From assembly GCF_004664715.2 (NCBI RefSeq), contig NC_051071.1:36081530-36145529 (forward strand): a stretch of DNA of 64,000 bases, given 5' to 3'. Numbering within the stretch: the first letter of the stretch is position 1; each line of letters starts with the position of its first letter. Under the pieces are notes generated by a model. It had not been told where the DNA came from. It saw only the letters and a program-made list of their open reading frames with translations, and did not search any database. Of the stretch, positions 10,658 to 22,600 are shown piece by piece. This DNA is from Peromyscus leucopus. Its lineage: Eukaryota > Chordata > Mammalia > Rodentia > Cricetidae. The translations under genes and the position numbers were made by a program.

Positions 10658-11734
10658 TCAGAATTACTGAGCATTTTGTTGGCACTTCATATCATCTCTT
10701 GAGGTCTCTAATTCCCACCAATAAAGTTAGTCCATTGTATTAAATAACAATCAGTGAGCAAATTTAATGCATTTATCTTCATTTCTTTCCTAACAGATTC
10801 TATAGGACACGTTGAAAACAAATGAAAACAAAGGCAGAATAAATTAGAGACTGAATTCAGATTGCTAAGTACCCACTAAAATGTAAATCTCACTTCAGAT
10901 GAAGCGATCCTTTAACTATGGTAAGGTAAACACTACACTATCCCCAAGCTTGTGTCTATTAAAAATGAAATGAACCCTTGGAAATGTCTGATGGGATTCA
11001 CACTGCATAAATTGTACATTTTCCCTGTCTACCAATTGTCTCTAGATCTGCTTCTTGCAATTCACCCTGTCTGAATTAGCAGGCTGTTTCCCCAAGCCGA
11101 TCCTGCTCCAGACAGAACATGGAGGGTGTAGGAAAACAAAGCTTTGCTGCCTTGCTCAAAGCAAGCCATGCATATTCATGGTGCAAACAGAAAATCATTT
11201 ACCAAATTGTGGATGGTAAATACAAATTAACCCTGCAACAAAAAGTGTATTATTTGCATTTTCAAGACTTAGATCTCTGTGGGACTAATTAGATGATCAG
11301 TAGGAATTACAGTTATCATGAATACAACCTGGCTGTAGAGCGTGTGAGTGAGCATTTGTGTGGCAGAGGCTCGCAGTAGCAATTATTTTTCATTTCTTCA
11401 TAGTTCTTTAAGACTGGTGTATAAACTGATGGATTAAACCTTCCTGTGGATATATTTTCCAAACTATTTAAAGCTAGGTAAATACAATGGAGCCTTAGAA
11501 TTTTTGTGTGCTCAACAAAATAGCAACAAAGAAAGCTATGGATGATCTAGAAGACACTCCAATGATATCCCTCTGTCCATCGATGCTGTTTTCTCAATGG
11601 ACCAGCTAACCAACATTCCTTTCCTATAGAATGCAACAGTCTGTCAACTTCTTTCTCTGGCTCAACATTTGATTTGCTCTACTCTGGTCCATTTCTTCAG
11701 TGCTGTCACAATGGATTTTCCAAGACCCAAATAT
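10658..11734. other. repeat-poor stretch, candidate conserved noncoding DNA
   Basis: There are no interspersed repeats by eye over about 1 kb, in contrast to the neighbouring segments. The part at about 10900-11400 contains an octamer-type ATTTGCAT near 11250, TAATTAG near 11286 and several AT-rich homeodomain-like cores. Conservation cannot be measured here, so regulatory function is inferred. Confidence 0.35.
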
Positions 11735-12302
11735 TATCAAGTCAGATCATTTATAACATCCTGCCATGCCTTTTGGATAAAATCCAACCTTCTTAGCGTG
11801 CACAGATAATCGTGGTTCTGCCTTCTCTCCGGACTCATCTCCTGGCACTCCATCTGTCAACACTTTTGACCAAGAGTCAATTCTGTGCCAGCTGTGGTTT
11901 CAACACTACACATTTTATTCTCTACAGTCCAGCCTGATTAAATCATGCCCAGTTCCTATCTGCCCTGAGGTACCTATAGCTCCTCTGTATTTTTCACGTT
12001 GTTATTTCCACTTACAAAGCACTTGTTTCTGCTTCTTTCTAGTGTCTTATGGATTATGGAGTCAGCTTATACATCAGGTCTTTGGGAAGACCTTCCTGAT
12101 TTTACTTTGTCCAGTCTCATGCTACTGCCATTCCTGTCACATTGGGATAATAATAGCTATGCATGTAGACCAAACCAAAATGTCTTCAACATATTCTCTC
12201 ATCTTGTTCTTTTAGAATGCCACTCTTGAAAGCAAAATGTTTCATAGATTCTGCAGCACACAATCGATATGAAGTGAATTTGCACTAAATGAATAAATAC
12301 CA
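11735..12302 (+). mobile_element. LINE-2 (L2) 3' end
   Basis: Plus-strand sequence carries L2 landmarks in order: aagtcagatcatttataaca, gataaaatccaaccttctta, ctcatctcctggcactccat, ctgccctgaggtacctatag, catcaggtctttgggaagac, and finally cactaaatgaataaatac. All are substantially diverged, as expected for an ancient mammalian LINE. No coding capacity remains. Confidence 0.75.
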
Positions 12303-12904
12303 TAGAGGATGATGTTGGATTTTTCAGAAAATTAAAATGTGTCGTCTGTGACATCTAAATTCATCCAGGAAGTTTTAATTTATTAATAAGATAGCTTGAA
12401 CAATAGAAAAATTATATTTTCTTTTATTGCATCTTATTAAATAATCTTGGGAATTTATTTCAAATTTTAATATACCCTGCCATGAAGAATCAATCCTTGT
12501 AGTTTGACACTCTTTGAAATAAAAAGCTTTTAAAATTAATATATCATACCTAATGATTGATCCATTTTAAAAGACAATTGGGATATATCCGGTGATTATG
12601 CACCCCCCAAAAAAAATACAGAGCAAGGGTTTGAAGTGAGTCAGTAGATACTTGAAAACAAATTATAAAAGCATAGCTTGGGGAGAAGACAAAGCAAGAA
12701 GCATTTGAAGACATGAATATGTAAGTCAAAATGCTGGTGACTTTCTCAATTTCAGACCAACAAATCAGACCTAGAGGCTGTGCCCATACTTCCAGTTTTT
12801 TTGTTTGTTTGTTTGTTTTCTTGCTTGCTTTTTGTTTTTATTTATTCCTTTTGGTGTTTGTTGGTTTTCACATGTTTCAGTTGTTATGTTTTAAATGGTT
12901 ATTA
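12303..12904. other. intergenic stretch with T/G-rich simple repeat
   Basis: No gene or clear interspersed repeat. A GTTT-rich tract lies at about 12795-12848. Confidence 0.65.
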
Positions 12905-13100
12905 TGAACCAATATAAAGCCAGGCCAATATTCATCCTTGTTTGGGAGGATGAAACAGGAGTATTGCAAGTGTAGGGATATTCTTAGCAACAATGTGAAG
13001 GTCAGCCTGGATTGCTTAGAAAGATCTTGTCTCAAAGTACAAAGTGAAATAGAGGGCCAGAGGCATAATTCAGTTTTATAATGCCCTAAATTCAATCCCC

Positions 13101-13105
<5 letters not shown>
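12905..13105 (+). mobile_element. RSINE1/B4-type composite SINE
   Basis: A B1-like part (aagccaggccaatattcatc, gggaggatgaaacaggagta, aaggtcagcctggattgctt) is followed by an ID-like part (gagggccagaggcataattc, attcaatccccagtaacaca). The B1-then-ID order fits RSINE1. The terminal CA repeat probably derives from its tail. Confidence 0.65.
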
Positions 13106-13147
<42 letters not shown>

Positions 13148-13191
13148 GAGAGAGAGAGACACAGAGAGAGACACAGAGAGACACAGAGAAC
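13104..13191. repeat. (CA)n followed by GA/GACA repeat
   Basis: About 39 bases of CA followed by agagaga and gacacagaga motifs. Confidence 0.92.
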
Positions 13192-13527
13192 ACAAAACCT
13201 ATTCAAAATTTTCATTGTCTCTTTTTATTGTTAAAGTAAATACTTGGCTTTTCACAGAACAAGTGTGCAAGACTCTAGTTCCCTAACATTAATTTGAGTA
13301 TAGACTAGGGATGAAATAGATAATAAAGATACAACTAGCCACTGCAGTGTTTCTACAGTAGACTAACAGAAACTATAATCAATTGAAAAATAGTCTCCAC
13401 CAATGCTCAAAAAGTAAGTTTCCTACTATCATCCTATTACTCTAAACAACTTAATTATAATTTAAAAATCATGTAAAAACTTTTTATATATCTTATATAA
13501 GCTATACATATTCACTATATATATGCA

Positions 13528-13569
<42 letters not shown>

Positions 13570-14461
13570 ATATCTTTTAAAAGCTCCCCTAAAGTCCTAT
13601 GATTTTTTGAGGATATTTGATTAGCTATTAATCATTTCAATACATAATAAGATATTCTTAGTAAAATGAACAAACAAAAATGAAAGTTAAAAAAACTTTG
13701 TGTCTTGACCATTACTTTTTAGAAATGAATGCAAGTACAAGATTTGTTTTTAATTAAGTCCTCTTCTGTCAACCAATGTAAAGAAGGATGAATGCATGAC
13801 ATTCCATGTTAGTTAAGGAGTTTGGTTCATCTAGATTACCTCTGTGGTCAGGAGGGTCCCCTAACTCCTCTATCCTCTTCAGAGAATGTGTGTACATCTA
13901 ACCCAGGCTTCAAATTTCTCAGCAGTGATGACTGGATATTGATTTGTTAAAATATAAAGAAACCAGACCAAGTGTCAAAGATTGCTTTAACAAGTAACTT
14001 CAAAGTCACTGAAGTTTGTAAACACGAAAATTACATCTTGAATAAAGAGACGTTCAGAACTCAAGTGACAAAATTAGTTTCAAATTCTATAGTGCATTCC
14101 GCTCATGTTCTTAAGAAAATGGGAGAGTATATAATGGAGTATATAATTGAAGCAATTATGATGTGTGAAGTCCTAAGTGGAATATATGGAAATGATCTGT
14201 TTCTAATAGGCCTTAATTTGGGTGTCAGCGTTAAAGTTGGCAAGCACCCCTCAGCTCTAAAAGTCTTTTCTGACCTTGTTCTTATTTCTCCTCTGTTTAA
14301 TTTTCCCTCCTCCACATCTCTGTTGAAGAACAAAGCTAAAATCAGATTGATAGGGACATGATTTATACAGCTATACAACCACAGATACATTGCTGTGCCA
14401 CTGCTTGCGGACCTACTCCGTATATACGACATTTCATCCACTCTCCACAACTTGATAGAGT
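13192..14461. other. intergenic stretch with a CA repeat
   Basis: A (CA)n microsatellite lies at 13530-13567. A 129-codon open frame at 13972-14361 on plus shows no recognisable domain or homologue and overlaps an antisense frame of similar length, so it is not called as a gene. Confidence 0.6.
13530..13567. repeat. (CA)n microsatellite
   Basis: About 19 perfect CA units. Confidence 0.95.
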
Positions 14462-14835
14462 ATTGTATTAGTTATTCCTCTCTCTGGTAGGACAAAGTAT
14501 CTAACAAAAGTAATATAAGGATAATAGAGTTAATTTGGGCACAAGGTACATGAATCGTGATGGGTTCAGTGCATCACTGCAAGTCATGGCAGCAAAGCTT
14601 CGGGCAACTGATCCCATTGTGTCTGCAATGAGGAAACAGAGAGATGAATGCTGACAGCCAGCCTGCTTCCTCCTTTTTCTTCAGTCTTGGACCCCAGGCC
14701 CAGAAATACTGCCACACCCATTAAATGTGTGTCTTCTCACTCCAATTGACTCCAAATAGAATGTCCTCATGGACATACCCAGGTGCATGGAGATCCTATA
14801 ATTTGCATAATCAGTATTAACTATCCCAAGACTAT
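14462..14835 (+). mobile_element. rodent interspersed repeat, unassigned family
   Basis: It starts near attagttattcctctctctg and has conserved-looking internal phrases (gagttaatttgggcacaagg, aggaaacagagagatgaatg, ggaccccaggcccagaaata). I recognise this as a dispersed rodent noncoding repeat related in style to the element at 5826-6238, but cannot name it with certainty. Confidence 0.5.
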
Positions 14836-14937
14836 CTAATCTAGTAACAAAATGGAAATTTAGAAGGGTTGAAGGATACACTCACATTGCATTATACTGT
14901 CATAGTTTGGATAAAGTTAGAAAGTAGAAGCCACACT

Positions 14938-15066
14938 TTCAGGACTGGAGAAATGGTTCCTTTTTTAAGACTGTAATTGAAATGGGCCTAAGTCTGGTTT
15001 GAAACATCAAATTCAGGTGCCTCACAATGGTAGTAGAGGGTATATAAATAAAATACCTCAATAAAA
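14938..15066 (+). mobile_element. degraded B2 SINE
   Basis: It starts aggactggagaaatggttcc and ends in tatataaataaaatacctca, matching the head and tail of B2 with a poorly conserved middle. Confidence 0.55.
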
Positions 15067-15234
15067 CTCTGAAAATCTGCTCTTTGGTTGCTCTAAACAG
15101 TACTTCAAGAGGACAGTTCAGTGTTCCTTGTGTGTATGTGTATGTGTGGTACATGTGTGTTCTAGTATGTTCATGTGTCATATGTGTTGGTATGTAATTG
15201 CATAATTGCTACTGTGGATGAGTATACATATGTG

Positions 15235-15475
15235 TATAGAGGTCAGAGGTCAAAATGAGGTGATTTTCTTTGATCCTTTTGGACTTCATGGATTCAACTC
15301 AGCTGGTGACCAATGAGATTAAGGAGTCCAACAGTCTCTACCCTCCAGCATGGGGGTTATAGCCACATGACATTTTACTCATGTTTTTATGTTGATTCTG
15401 CAAATCTAACTTGAGGTTTCATGCTTGCACAGCTTGAACTCTACCCAGCGAGCCTTCTCCTCATTCTGGCCAGTA
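15235..15475 (-). mobile_element. B2/B3-type SINE
   Basis: Reverse-strand B2-superfamily features: gaggtcagaggtcaaaatga, tggattcaactcagctggtg, atgcttgcacagcttgaact and ctacccagcgagccttctcc, the last being the inverted tRNA-like head. Confidence 0.65.
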
Positions 15476-15929
15476 TTTCTTTGTCAGGTCATTTGACCTC
15501 TTCTTTTAAGTGTTCTATTCTTATGCTGGTTTAAGTCACATTCATAAAATGATTCTATCACTCCTATAAGGTTGACTATGAATTTTTTTCCAGTTAGTAC
15601 TCTAAAGGATAAAGGTATCTAGAAAGCACAGAACAAAGAAGTGAATCTAGGACAATCTTAACCAAAGCCCCTGTTCTGAGGATTGTTATCTTCTGACATT
15701 TTTTATGTATAAACTATTTAAACACAACACTAAGATATTATGCACTCTGTAACTCCATAGAAGAAGCCAAAATGAAACAGGCTTAGTTTAAATCCTCAAA
15801 TTACTAAAAAATAATGTAATATCCATAGCTTAACACAAGACAGGGCATAACGAGATTAGCATCATTGAAAAAATGAAGATAGATTATATAGACCACCACA
15901 GATGGAAGAGATATTATAAAGCATGATAC
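15476..15929. other. intergenic stretch, nothing recognised
   Basis: AT-rich sequence with no gene or clear repeat. Confidence 0.6.
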
Positions 15930-16460
15930 CCTGTAGTTGGTTGTTTTTACTCTTTGCTCTTTGAGGAGCCTGCCACCTAGCTCCCAGATAAATACACAGA
16001 GACTTATTCTTTCTTATAAATGTCTGGCCTTAGCTTGGCTTGTTTCTAGCCAGCCTTTCTTAACTTAAATTAGTCCGTCTACCTTTGGCCTCTAGGCTTT
16101 TACCTTTTTCTATTTCTTTATGTTTTTCTTTACTCATTACTCTGTGACTTCCTGTGTAGATGGGTGGCTGGCCCCTGAAGTCCCCTTCTCTGCTTTCTCT
16201 GGCTCCTTGATTGCTCTTCCCATATTTCTCCTCCTATTTATTCTCTCTACCTGCCAGCCATGCCTATCCTTTCTCCTGACTCACTATTGGACATTCAGTT
16301 CTTTATTAGACCAATTGGGTGTTTTAGATAAGCACAGTCACAAAGCTCCACAGAGTTAAACAAATGCAACATAAAAGAGTGCAATGCATCTTTGCATCAT
16401 TAAAACAAATATTCTACAGCATAAACAAATGTAACATATTTAAAAAATAATATTCCAAAA
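15930..16460 (+). mobile_element. LTR-like rodent retroelement (solo LTR type)
   Basis: A block of about 530 bases contains cccagataaatacacagaga, tggccttagcttggcttgtt, tgtagatgggtggctggccc, and later tctttattagaccaattggg and repeated acaaatgcaacataaa / acaaatgtaacata motifs. It resembles dispersed rodent ERV-class LTR sequence (BGLII/MYS-like, name unverified). There is no internal gag or pol. Exact ends and target-site duplication were not resolved. Confidence 0.55.
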
Positions 16461-17228
16461 AAGTGCCTTTATGCATGGACACTCCATCAGCAATCACAAA
16501 GATGAGCAAAGTAGAAGGAGTTGGAAGTAAAAACATTGATAAGAAAGTCTAGGTGGCATGGTGCCATGTCTGTGTTTTAAAAGATGGACTTGTGTTTCTA
16601 TAACAGGAAAAACAACATTCGTGGGGAGATATGGCTGGGCTAGAATTTGATCCCCAAAATCTGTGATGACAAAGGCTTTGAGAAGAGAGGAGGCACATCA
16701 TCACAGGAGAAGCAGCAGAATTTGAATCCCGGGTAAAAATTGTATGTAGAATACGGAGAAGTCAAAAGGAAGAAGAACCGGGGAGAAGACAAGAAGAGAT
16801 GAGAGAAAAGAGAAGAGGAAAAGATGGTGAGGGTAGATTTTTGTAACAATTTTTGCTCACAATTCATACAAAATAATCTGTAAAAGAAAAAAATTAAGGA
16901 ACACGGTGGACAATCAAAAATGATGTGCAGGAGCACAAGGCTTCCATATACAAGACTCTCATGCTAGCTCCAACGTCATCACAATTTTTCAAACTAAATG
17001 CATCCTGTGAGTAGTCTTATATCTAATCCAGATCTTATATCAAGATAGGAAAAAGGATTGATTCCAATTGAATGCAAGAGCTTAGATGTGTGGGAAGACC
17101 TGAAGAAGCACGATCTGCAAGGATTGATGAAATTATGGAGATTTTAGAATGCAGTAAGTCATAGATTGGACCTGTAGTAAAGTTGATAAGCGTTCAAGAG
17201 AACTGAATTGCCCCAGATCTTCCTACAT
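16461..17228. other. intergenic stretch with purine-rich segment
   Basis: Contains a small B2/B3-like scrap at about 16622-16680 (ggagatatggctgggctaga, tttgatccccaaaatctg) and a purine-rich stretch at about 16740-16835. No gene. Confidence 0.5.
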
Positions 17229-17229
17229 G

Positions 17230-17440
17230 AATCATAGCTACTGTGCACTCAATATTCTACTTGTGTCCTGCCCTTTCATCATCCCATCAATTTACATGGT
17301 GTCTACTATTATTATCCCCATCAAGCAATGAGAAAACATTCTTATAGTGGTTACATTACTTTACAAAAATCACAAAGCACACTGAAATCTAAGATAACAT
17401 TCAAACCAAGGTCTTTTTGATTCCTGAAATAGCATCTAAA
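17230..17440 (+). mobile_element. MIR (ancient SINE)
   Basis: The plus-strand MIR order is visible: actattattatccccatcaa, gcaatgagaaaaca, cattactttacaaaaatcac, then acattcaaaccaaggtcttt. Divergence is as expected for a mammal-wide SINE. Confidence 0.7.
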
Positions 17441-18991
17441 TCATCATTTCACCATGAGATGGAAACAGTTGCATTCACTGGAGACTCCTTTATCCTCTTT
17501 AACTCTGCATATATAAGAACCAGATTATTTCTGGAACACTGCACAAAACCTAGAATCTGATATGAGTTTTTTTCAGGGCCATTTTGTGGAGGATTTGTGT
17601 GTGTGTGTGTGTGCCTCAAATGAGACAAAGCTGTTATAGCACCATTATTCTCTATTAGGCATATGGTAAAGGATTTCCAGATATCACTCATGATCTCATG
17701 CTTTCTTATTAAGACAAGTGTTTCAAATTAGAAATTAAAATCTTTGACATGTTAGAGTAGTATATACTAACTCCAAGCCAGGCTTTTAAATAGAAAAATA
17801 TGCCATTAGTATGATCTAATAGACAAGAGGAAGTAAGATTTCTCCTTTCCCTCCATCTACCACTGAAGGAAATAACGTGCTGCACATTTGTTAAAAAAAA
17901 ATACAGGTTAAAGGGCCAAGCAAAAAGTATAATACAGTTAACAATAAGTTTAGTTATGCATTATAGGTATAAATTTTTAAGGGATGACTTGTTATGTGAT
18001 TCTTTATTATAATGGTATAGAATACTAACTACTATTGAATGTCTCTTTTAGATAATGTTTATTTAACATAAGACTTTGGCTTAAGGCAAAAGGAATAGTT
18101 ATCTAATCTAAAAAGGCATATGTGGTATAATAAATGGAAATCCTAGAATGGTTATTGAAGTATAAAGGGTGAGTTCCTTGGATTTTGAAGATTACTCAAT
18201 TTTCTACTATAGTAAATCATAATAATTGTTGGGAATATAAAAATGTAATCACCTACTTATTTTGCCTACAAGTTTTTTAGTAAGCATTTTTATGCTTTCT
18301 ATGTCTCTGCTTGTACATATTTACACACATCACTTTTCTCTAATATATTAAAGTTTTAGACTATGTGGTTTGTAAAATAGTAAATGTTCTGAACTGATTT
18401 TTGTTTCTTCATACATTCATTTTCTCAATAATATTAGGTGAAATTGCATGACTATATAATTGACAATATTTTAAATTTTGTAAATCTAATCCTGTTCCAT
18501 ATTTTTGATGTTTTTGTTGGTTGTATATGATGTCTGTTTTGGGTTTTAGATTCTAGAACAGGTAATAGCTAACATTTTCAGTCACTGACCAAGTGTTCAA
18601 GATTGAAGACTAGAGATATTAACCTCAGTGAAATCTTGTGTGAGATAATTCTTTGCTTTGAAATCTGAATTACTCATCACAGAATATGTACCATCATCAC
18701 AATGTCCTCCTCCAGTTCTCCATTCATATCCACCATGACCAACAGTTAAAATTAAAGTGTCCTCACATTTCATCCCATGTCTCCTGGAGCCTAGGACTAA
18801 TTTTATCTTTGATTGAGAGCAATCACTCCCCTCATGAATTAGGATTCTTGTCATAACGTTGAAAGCAACTATAGACAATATGTACAAATGAAACACTCTG
18901 TATTCCAGTCAAAGTTAATTTATGCACACTGAAATATGAATTTTATACAATCTTCAAATTCATAAACTTTTTCATATTTTTAAAATATTTA
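17441..18991. other. 1.5 kb intergenic stretch
   Basis: AT-rich. Contains a short TG repeat (about 17596-17613) and one 99-codon minus-strand open frame described separately. No interspersed repeat is recognised with confidence. Confidence 0.55.
18597..18896 (-). other. 99-codon open frame, unrecognised
   Basis: The minus-strand frame starts at ATG 18896 and stops at 18597. The translation is fairly balanced, with three Cys, several Gly-rich turns (including RTGGGHCDDGTYSVM) and acidic residues. That is unlike the low-complexity, hydrophobic frames typical of AT-rich noncoding DNA. I recognise no family, and no splice structure or promoter is visible. It could be a decayed exon, a retropseudogene remnant or chance, and chance is most likely. 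Confidence 0.2.
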
Positions 18992-19005
18992 GCCATTTAA
19001 CTTTT

Positions 19006-19646
19006 TTATTTAATATGTATATATATATATTATTTTGCAATACCATTCAGTTCTACATATCAGCCATGGGTTCCCCTATTCTCCCCCTCCCACCCCCTCC
19101 CCTTACCCCCAGCCTACCCCCCATTCCCACCTCCTCCAGGACAAGTCCTCCCCTGAGGACTGTGATCAACCTGGTTGACTCAGTCCAGGCAGGTCCAGTC
19201 CCTTCCTCCCAGACTGAGCCAAGTCCCTGCATAAGCTCCAGGTTTCAAACAGCCAACTCATGCAATGAGCACAGGACTTGGTCCCACTGCCTAGTTGCCT
19301 GCCAAACTGATCAAGCCAATCAACTGTCTCACCGATTCAGAGGGCCTGATCCAGCTGGGGGCCCCTCAACCTTTGGTTCATAGTTCATGTGTTTCCATTT
19401 ACTTGGCTATTTTTTTCAGTAATTGAGTAAAACTGAAATTTATTATAAGACACAGTCATCCTAGCGACCTCCATGCTATATATATAGCCTCTATGGTTCT
19501 ATGGGTTGTAGTCTGATTGTTCTTTATTTTATATCTAGAATCCACCTATGAGTGAGTACATACCATGACTGTCTTTCTGGGTTTGGGTTACCTCACTCAG
19601 GATGATTTTTTCTAGTTCCATCCATTTGCCTGCAAATTTCATGCTT
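19006..19646 (-). other. L1 3' UTR with G-rich tract
   Basis: The minus-strand sequence matches the 3' UTR of the L1 at 2028-2637 (shared: aaccaaaggttgaggggc, ttgattggcttgatc). On the plus strand at about 19068-19140 it shows runs of C, meaning G runs in the L1 sense strand, directly before an AT-rich tail at 19006-19035. The part at about 19400-19500 differs from the first copy, so the two copies have different 3' UTR structure between the ORF2 end and position 19395. Confidence 0.85.
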
Positions 19647-22600
19647 TCATTGTTTTTCTCTGCTGAGTAGTACTCCATTGTGTATATGTACCACATTTTT
19701 TTTCATCCATTCTTCCGTTGATGGGTATCTAGGTTGTTTCCAGGTTCTGGCTATTACAAATAGTGCTGCTATGAACATAGCTGAGCATGTATCTTTATGG
19801 TATGAATCAGCATTCCTTGGGTATATGCCCAAGAGTAGGATGGCTGGGTCTTGAGGTAGTTCGATTCCTAATTTTCTGAGAAACCGCCATACTGATTTCC
19901 ACAGTGGTTGTACAAGTTACATTCCCACCAACAGTGGAGGAGTGTTCCCTTTGCTCCACATCCTCTCCAACATTGGTTGTCATTGGTGTTTTTGATCATA
20001 GCCATTCTAACAGGTGTAAGGTGGTATCTCAGAGTCCTTTTGATTTGCATTTCTCTGATGATTAAGGATGTTGAGCATTTCTTTAAATGTCTTTCAGCCA
20101 TTTGTAGTTCTTGTTTTGTGAATTCTCTGTTTAGCTCTTTAGTCCATTTTTTAATTGGACTGTTCAGTACTTTGATGTCTAGTTTCTTGAGTTCTTTATA
20201 TATTGTGGAGATCAATCCTCTGTCAGATGTGGGGTTGGTGAAGATCTTTTCCCATTCTGTTGGCTGTCTTTTTGTCTTATTGACTGTGTCTTTTGCCCTG
20301 CAAAAGCTTCTCAGTTTCAAGAGGTCCCATTTATTAATTGTTGTGCTCAGGGTCTGTGCTGTTGGTGTTTTATTTAGGAAATGGTCTCCGGTGCCAATGC
20401 GTTCAAGAGTGCTTCCTATTTTCTTTTCTACTAAGTTTAGTGTAACTGGATTTATGTTTAGGTCTTTGATCCTCTTGGACTTGAGTTTTGTGCATGGTGA
20501 CAGATATGAATCTATTTATAATCTTTTACATATTGACATCTAGTTATGCCAGCACCATTTGTTGAAGATACTTTCTTTTTTCCATTGTATAGTTTTGGCT
20601 CCTTTGTCAAAAACCAGGTGTTCATATGTGCATGGATTAATGTCAGGGTCTTCAATTCGATTCCATTGGTCCGTATGTCGGTTTTTATACCAGTACCAAG
20701 CTGTTTTTATTACTATAGCTCTATAGTAGAGTTTGAGGTCAGGGATGGTGATGCCTCCAAGGGTTGCTTTATTGTATAGGATTCTTTTAGCTATGCTGGG
20801 TCTTTTGTTTTTCCATATAAAGTTGAGTATTTTTCTTTCCAAGTCTGTGAAGAATTGTGTTGGGATTTTAATGGGGATTACACTGAATCTGTAGATTGCT
20901 TTTGGTAAGATTGCCATTTTTACTATGTTAATCCTACCTATCCATGAGCATGGGAGATCCTTCCATTTTCTGATATCTTCTTCAATTTCTTTCTTTTTTT
21001 TTTTTTTTTTGGTTTTTCGAGACAGGGTTTCTCTGTGTAGCTTTGCACCTTTCCTGGAGCTCACTTGGTAGCCCAGGCTGGCCTCGAACTCACAGAGATC
21101 CGCCTGCCTCTGCCTCTGCCTCCCGAGTGCTGGGATTAAAGGCGTGCGCCACCACTGCCCGGCTCAATTTCTTTCTTTAGAGATTTAAAGTTCTTATCAA
21201 AAAGGTCCTTCACTTGTTTAGTTAGTGTTATCCCAAGGTATTTTATATTTGTGGCTATTGTAAAGGGTGATGTTTCTCTGACTTCTTTCTCAGCCCTTTT
21301 ATCATTTGTGTATAGGAGGGCTACTGATTTCTTTGAGTTGATCTTGTATCCTGCCACTTTACTGAAGGAGTTTATCAGCTGTAGGAGTTCCCTGGTAGAG
21401 TTTTTGGCATCACTTATGTATACTATCATATCATCTGCAAATAGTGAAAGTTTGACTTCTTCCTTGCCAATTTGTATCCCTTTGATCTCCTTTTGTTGTC
21501 TTATTGCTCTAGCTAGAACTTCTAGTACTATATTGAATAAATATGGGGAGAGTGGACAGCCTTGTCTTGTTCCTGAATTTAGTGGGAACGCTTTGAGCTT
21601 CTCTCCGTTTAATTTGATGTTTGCTCTTGGCTTGCTATAAATTGCTTTTATTATGTTTAGAAATGTTCCTTGTATTCCTGATCTTTCTAAGACCTTTATC
21701 ATGAAGGGGTGTTGGATTTTGTCAAAGGCTTTTTCAGCATCTAAGGAGATGATCATGTGGTTTTTTTCTTTCAGTTTGTTTATATGGTGTATTACATTGA
21801 CTGATTTTCGTATGTTGAACCATCCTTGCATCCCTGGGATGAATCCTACTTGGTCATGATGGATGGTTGTTTTGATGTATTCTTGGATTCGGTTTGCCAA
21901 TATTTTGTTGAGTATTTTTGCATCAATGTTCATGAGGGAGATTGGTCTGTAGTTCTCTTTCTTTGTTGCATCTTTGTGTGGTTTGGGTATCAGGGTAATT
22001 GTAGCCTCATAAAAAGAGTTTGGTAGGGTTCCTTCTGTTTCTATTGTGTGGAACACTTTGAAGAGTATTGGTATTAGTTCTTCTTTGAAAGTCTGGTAGA
22101 ATTCTGCACTGAAACCATCTGGTCCTGGGCGTTTTTTGGTTGGGAAACTTTTGATGACTGTTTCTATTTCTTTAGGGGTTATTGGTCTATTTAAATGGTT
22201 TATCTGGTCTTGATTTAATTTTGGTATTTGGTATTTATCCAGAAAATTGTCCATTTCTTCCTGGTTTTCCATTTTTGTGGAGTACAGGTTTTTGAAGTAT
22301 GATCTGATGATTCTCTGGATTTCCTCGTTGTCTGTTGTTATGTCTCCCTTTTCATTTCTGATTTTGTGAATTTGGGTGCTCTCTCTTTGCCTTTTGGTTA
22401 ATTTGGCTAGGGGTTTGTCTATCTTGTTGATTTTTTTCAAAGAACCAACTCTTTGTTTCATTGATTTTTTGTATTGCTCTCTTGTTTTCTATTTCGTTGA
22501 TTTCAGCCCTCAATTTGATTATTTCCTGGCGTCTATTTCTCCTGGGTGAGTTTGTTTCTTTTTGTTCTAGAGCGTTCAGTTGTGCTGTTAATTCATTGGT

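Noticed and set aside
10419..10685. Alternating Arg-Glu protein on the minus strand
   Set aside because: Produced by the (CT)n microsatellite.
13972..14361. 129-codon plus-strand frame
   Set aside because: No domain, no homologue recognised, and an equally long antisense frame at 14103-14450. Kept only as a note in the intergenic entry.
19908..20543. 211-codon plus-strand frame
   Set aside because: Antisense shadow of L1 ORF2. It shares no codon bias or domain with a real gene.
21136..22461. 441-codon open RT domain with intact FADD, possibly an active retrotransposon
   Set aside because: The surrounding ORF2 has frameshifts, stops, a D-to-N endonuclease change and a B1 insertion, and ORF1 is also broken. 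It is a fossil.
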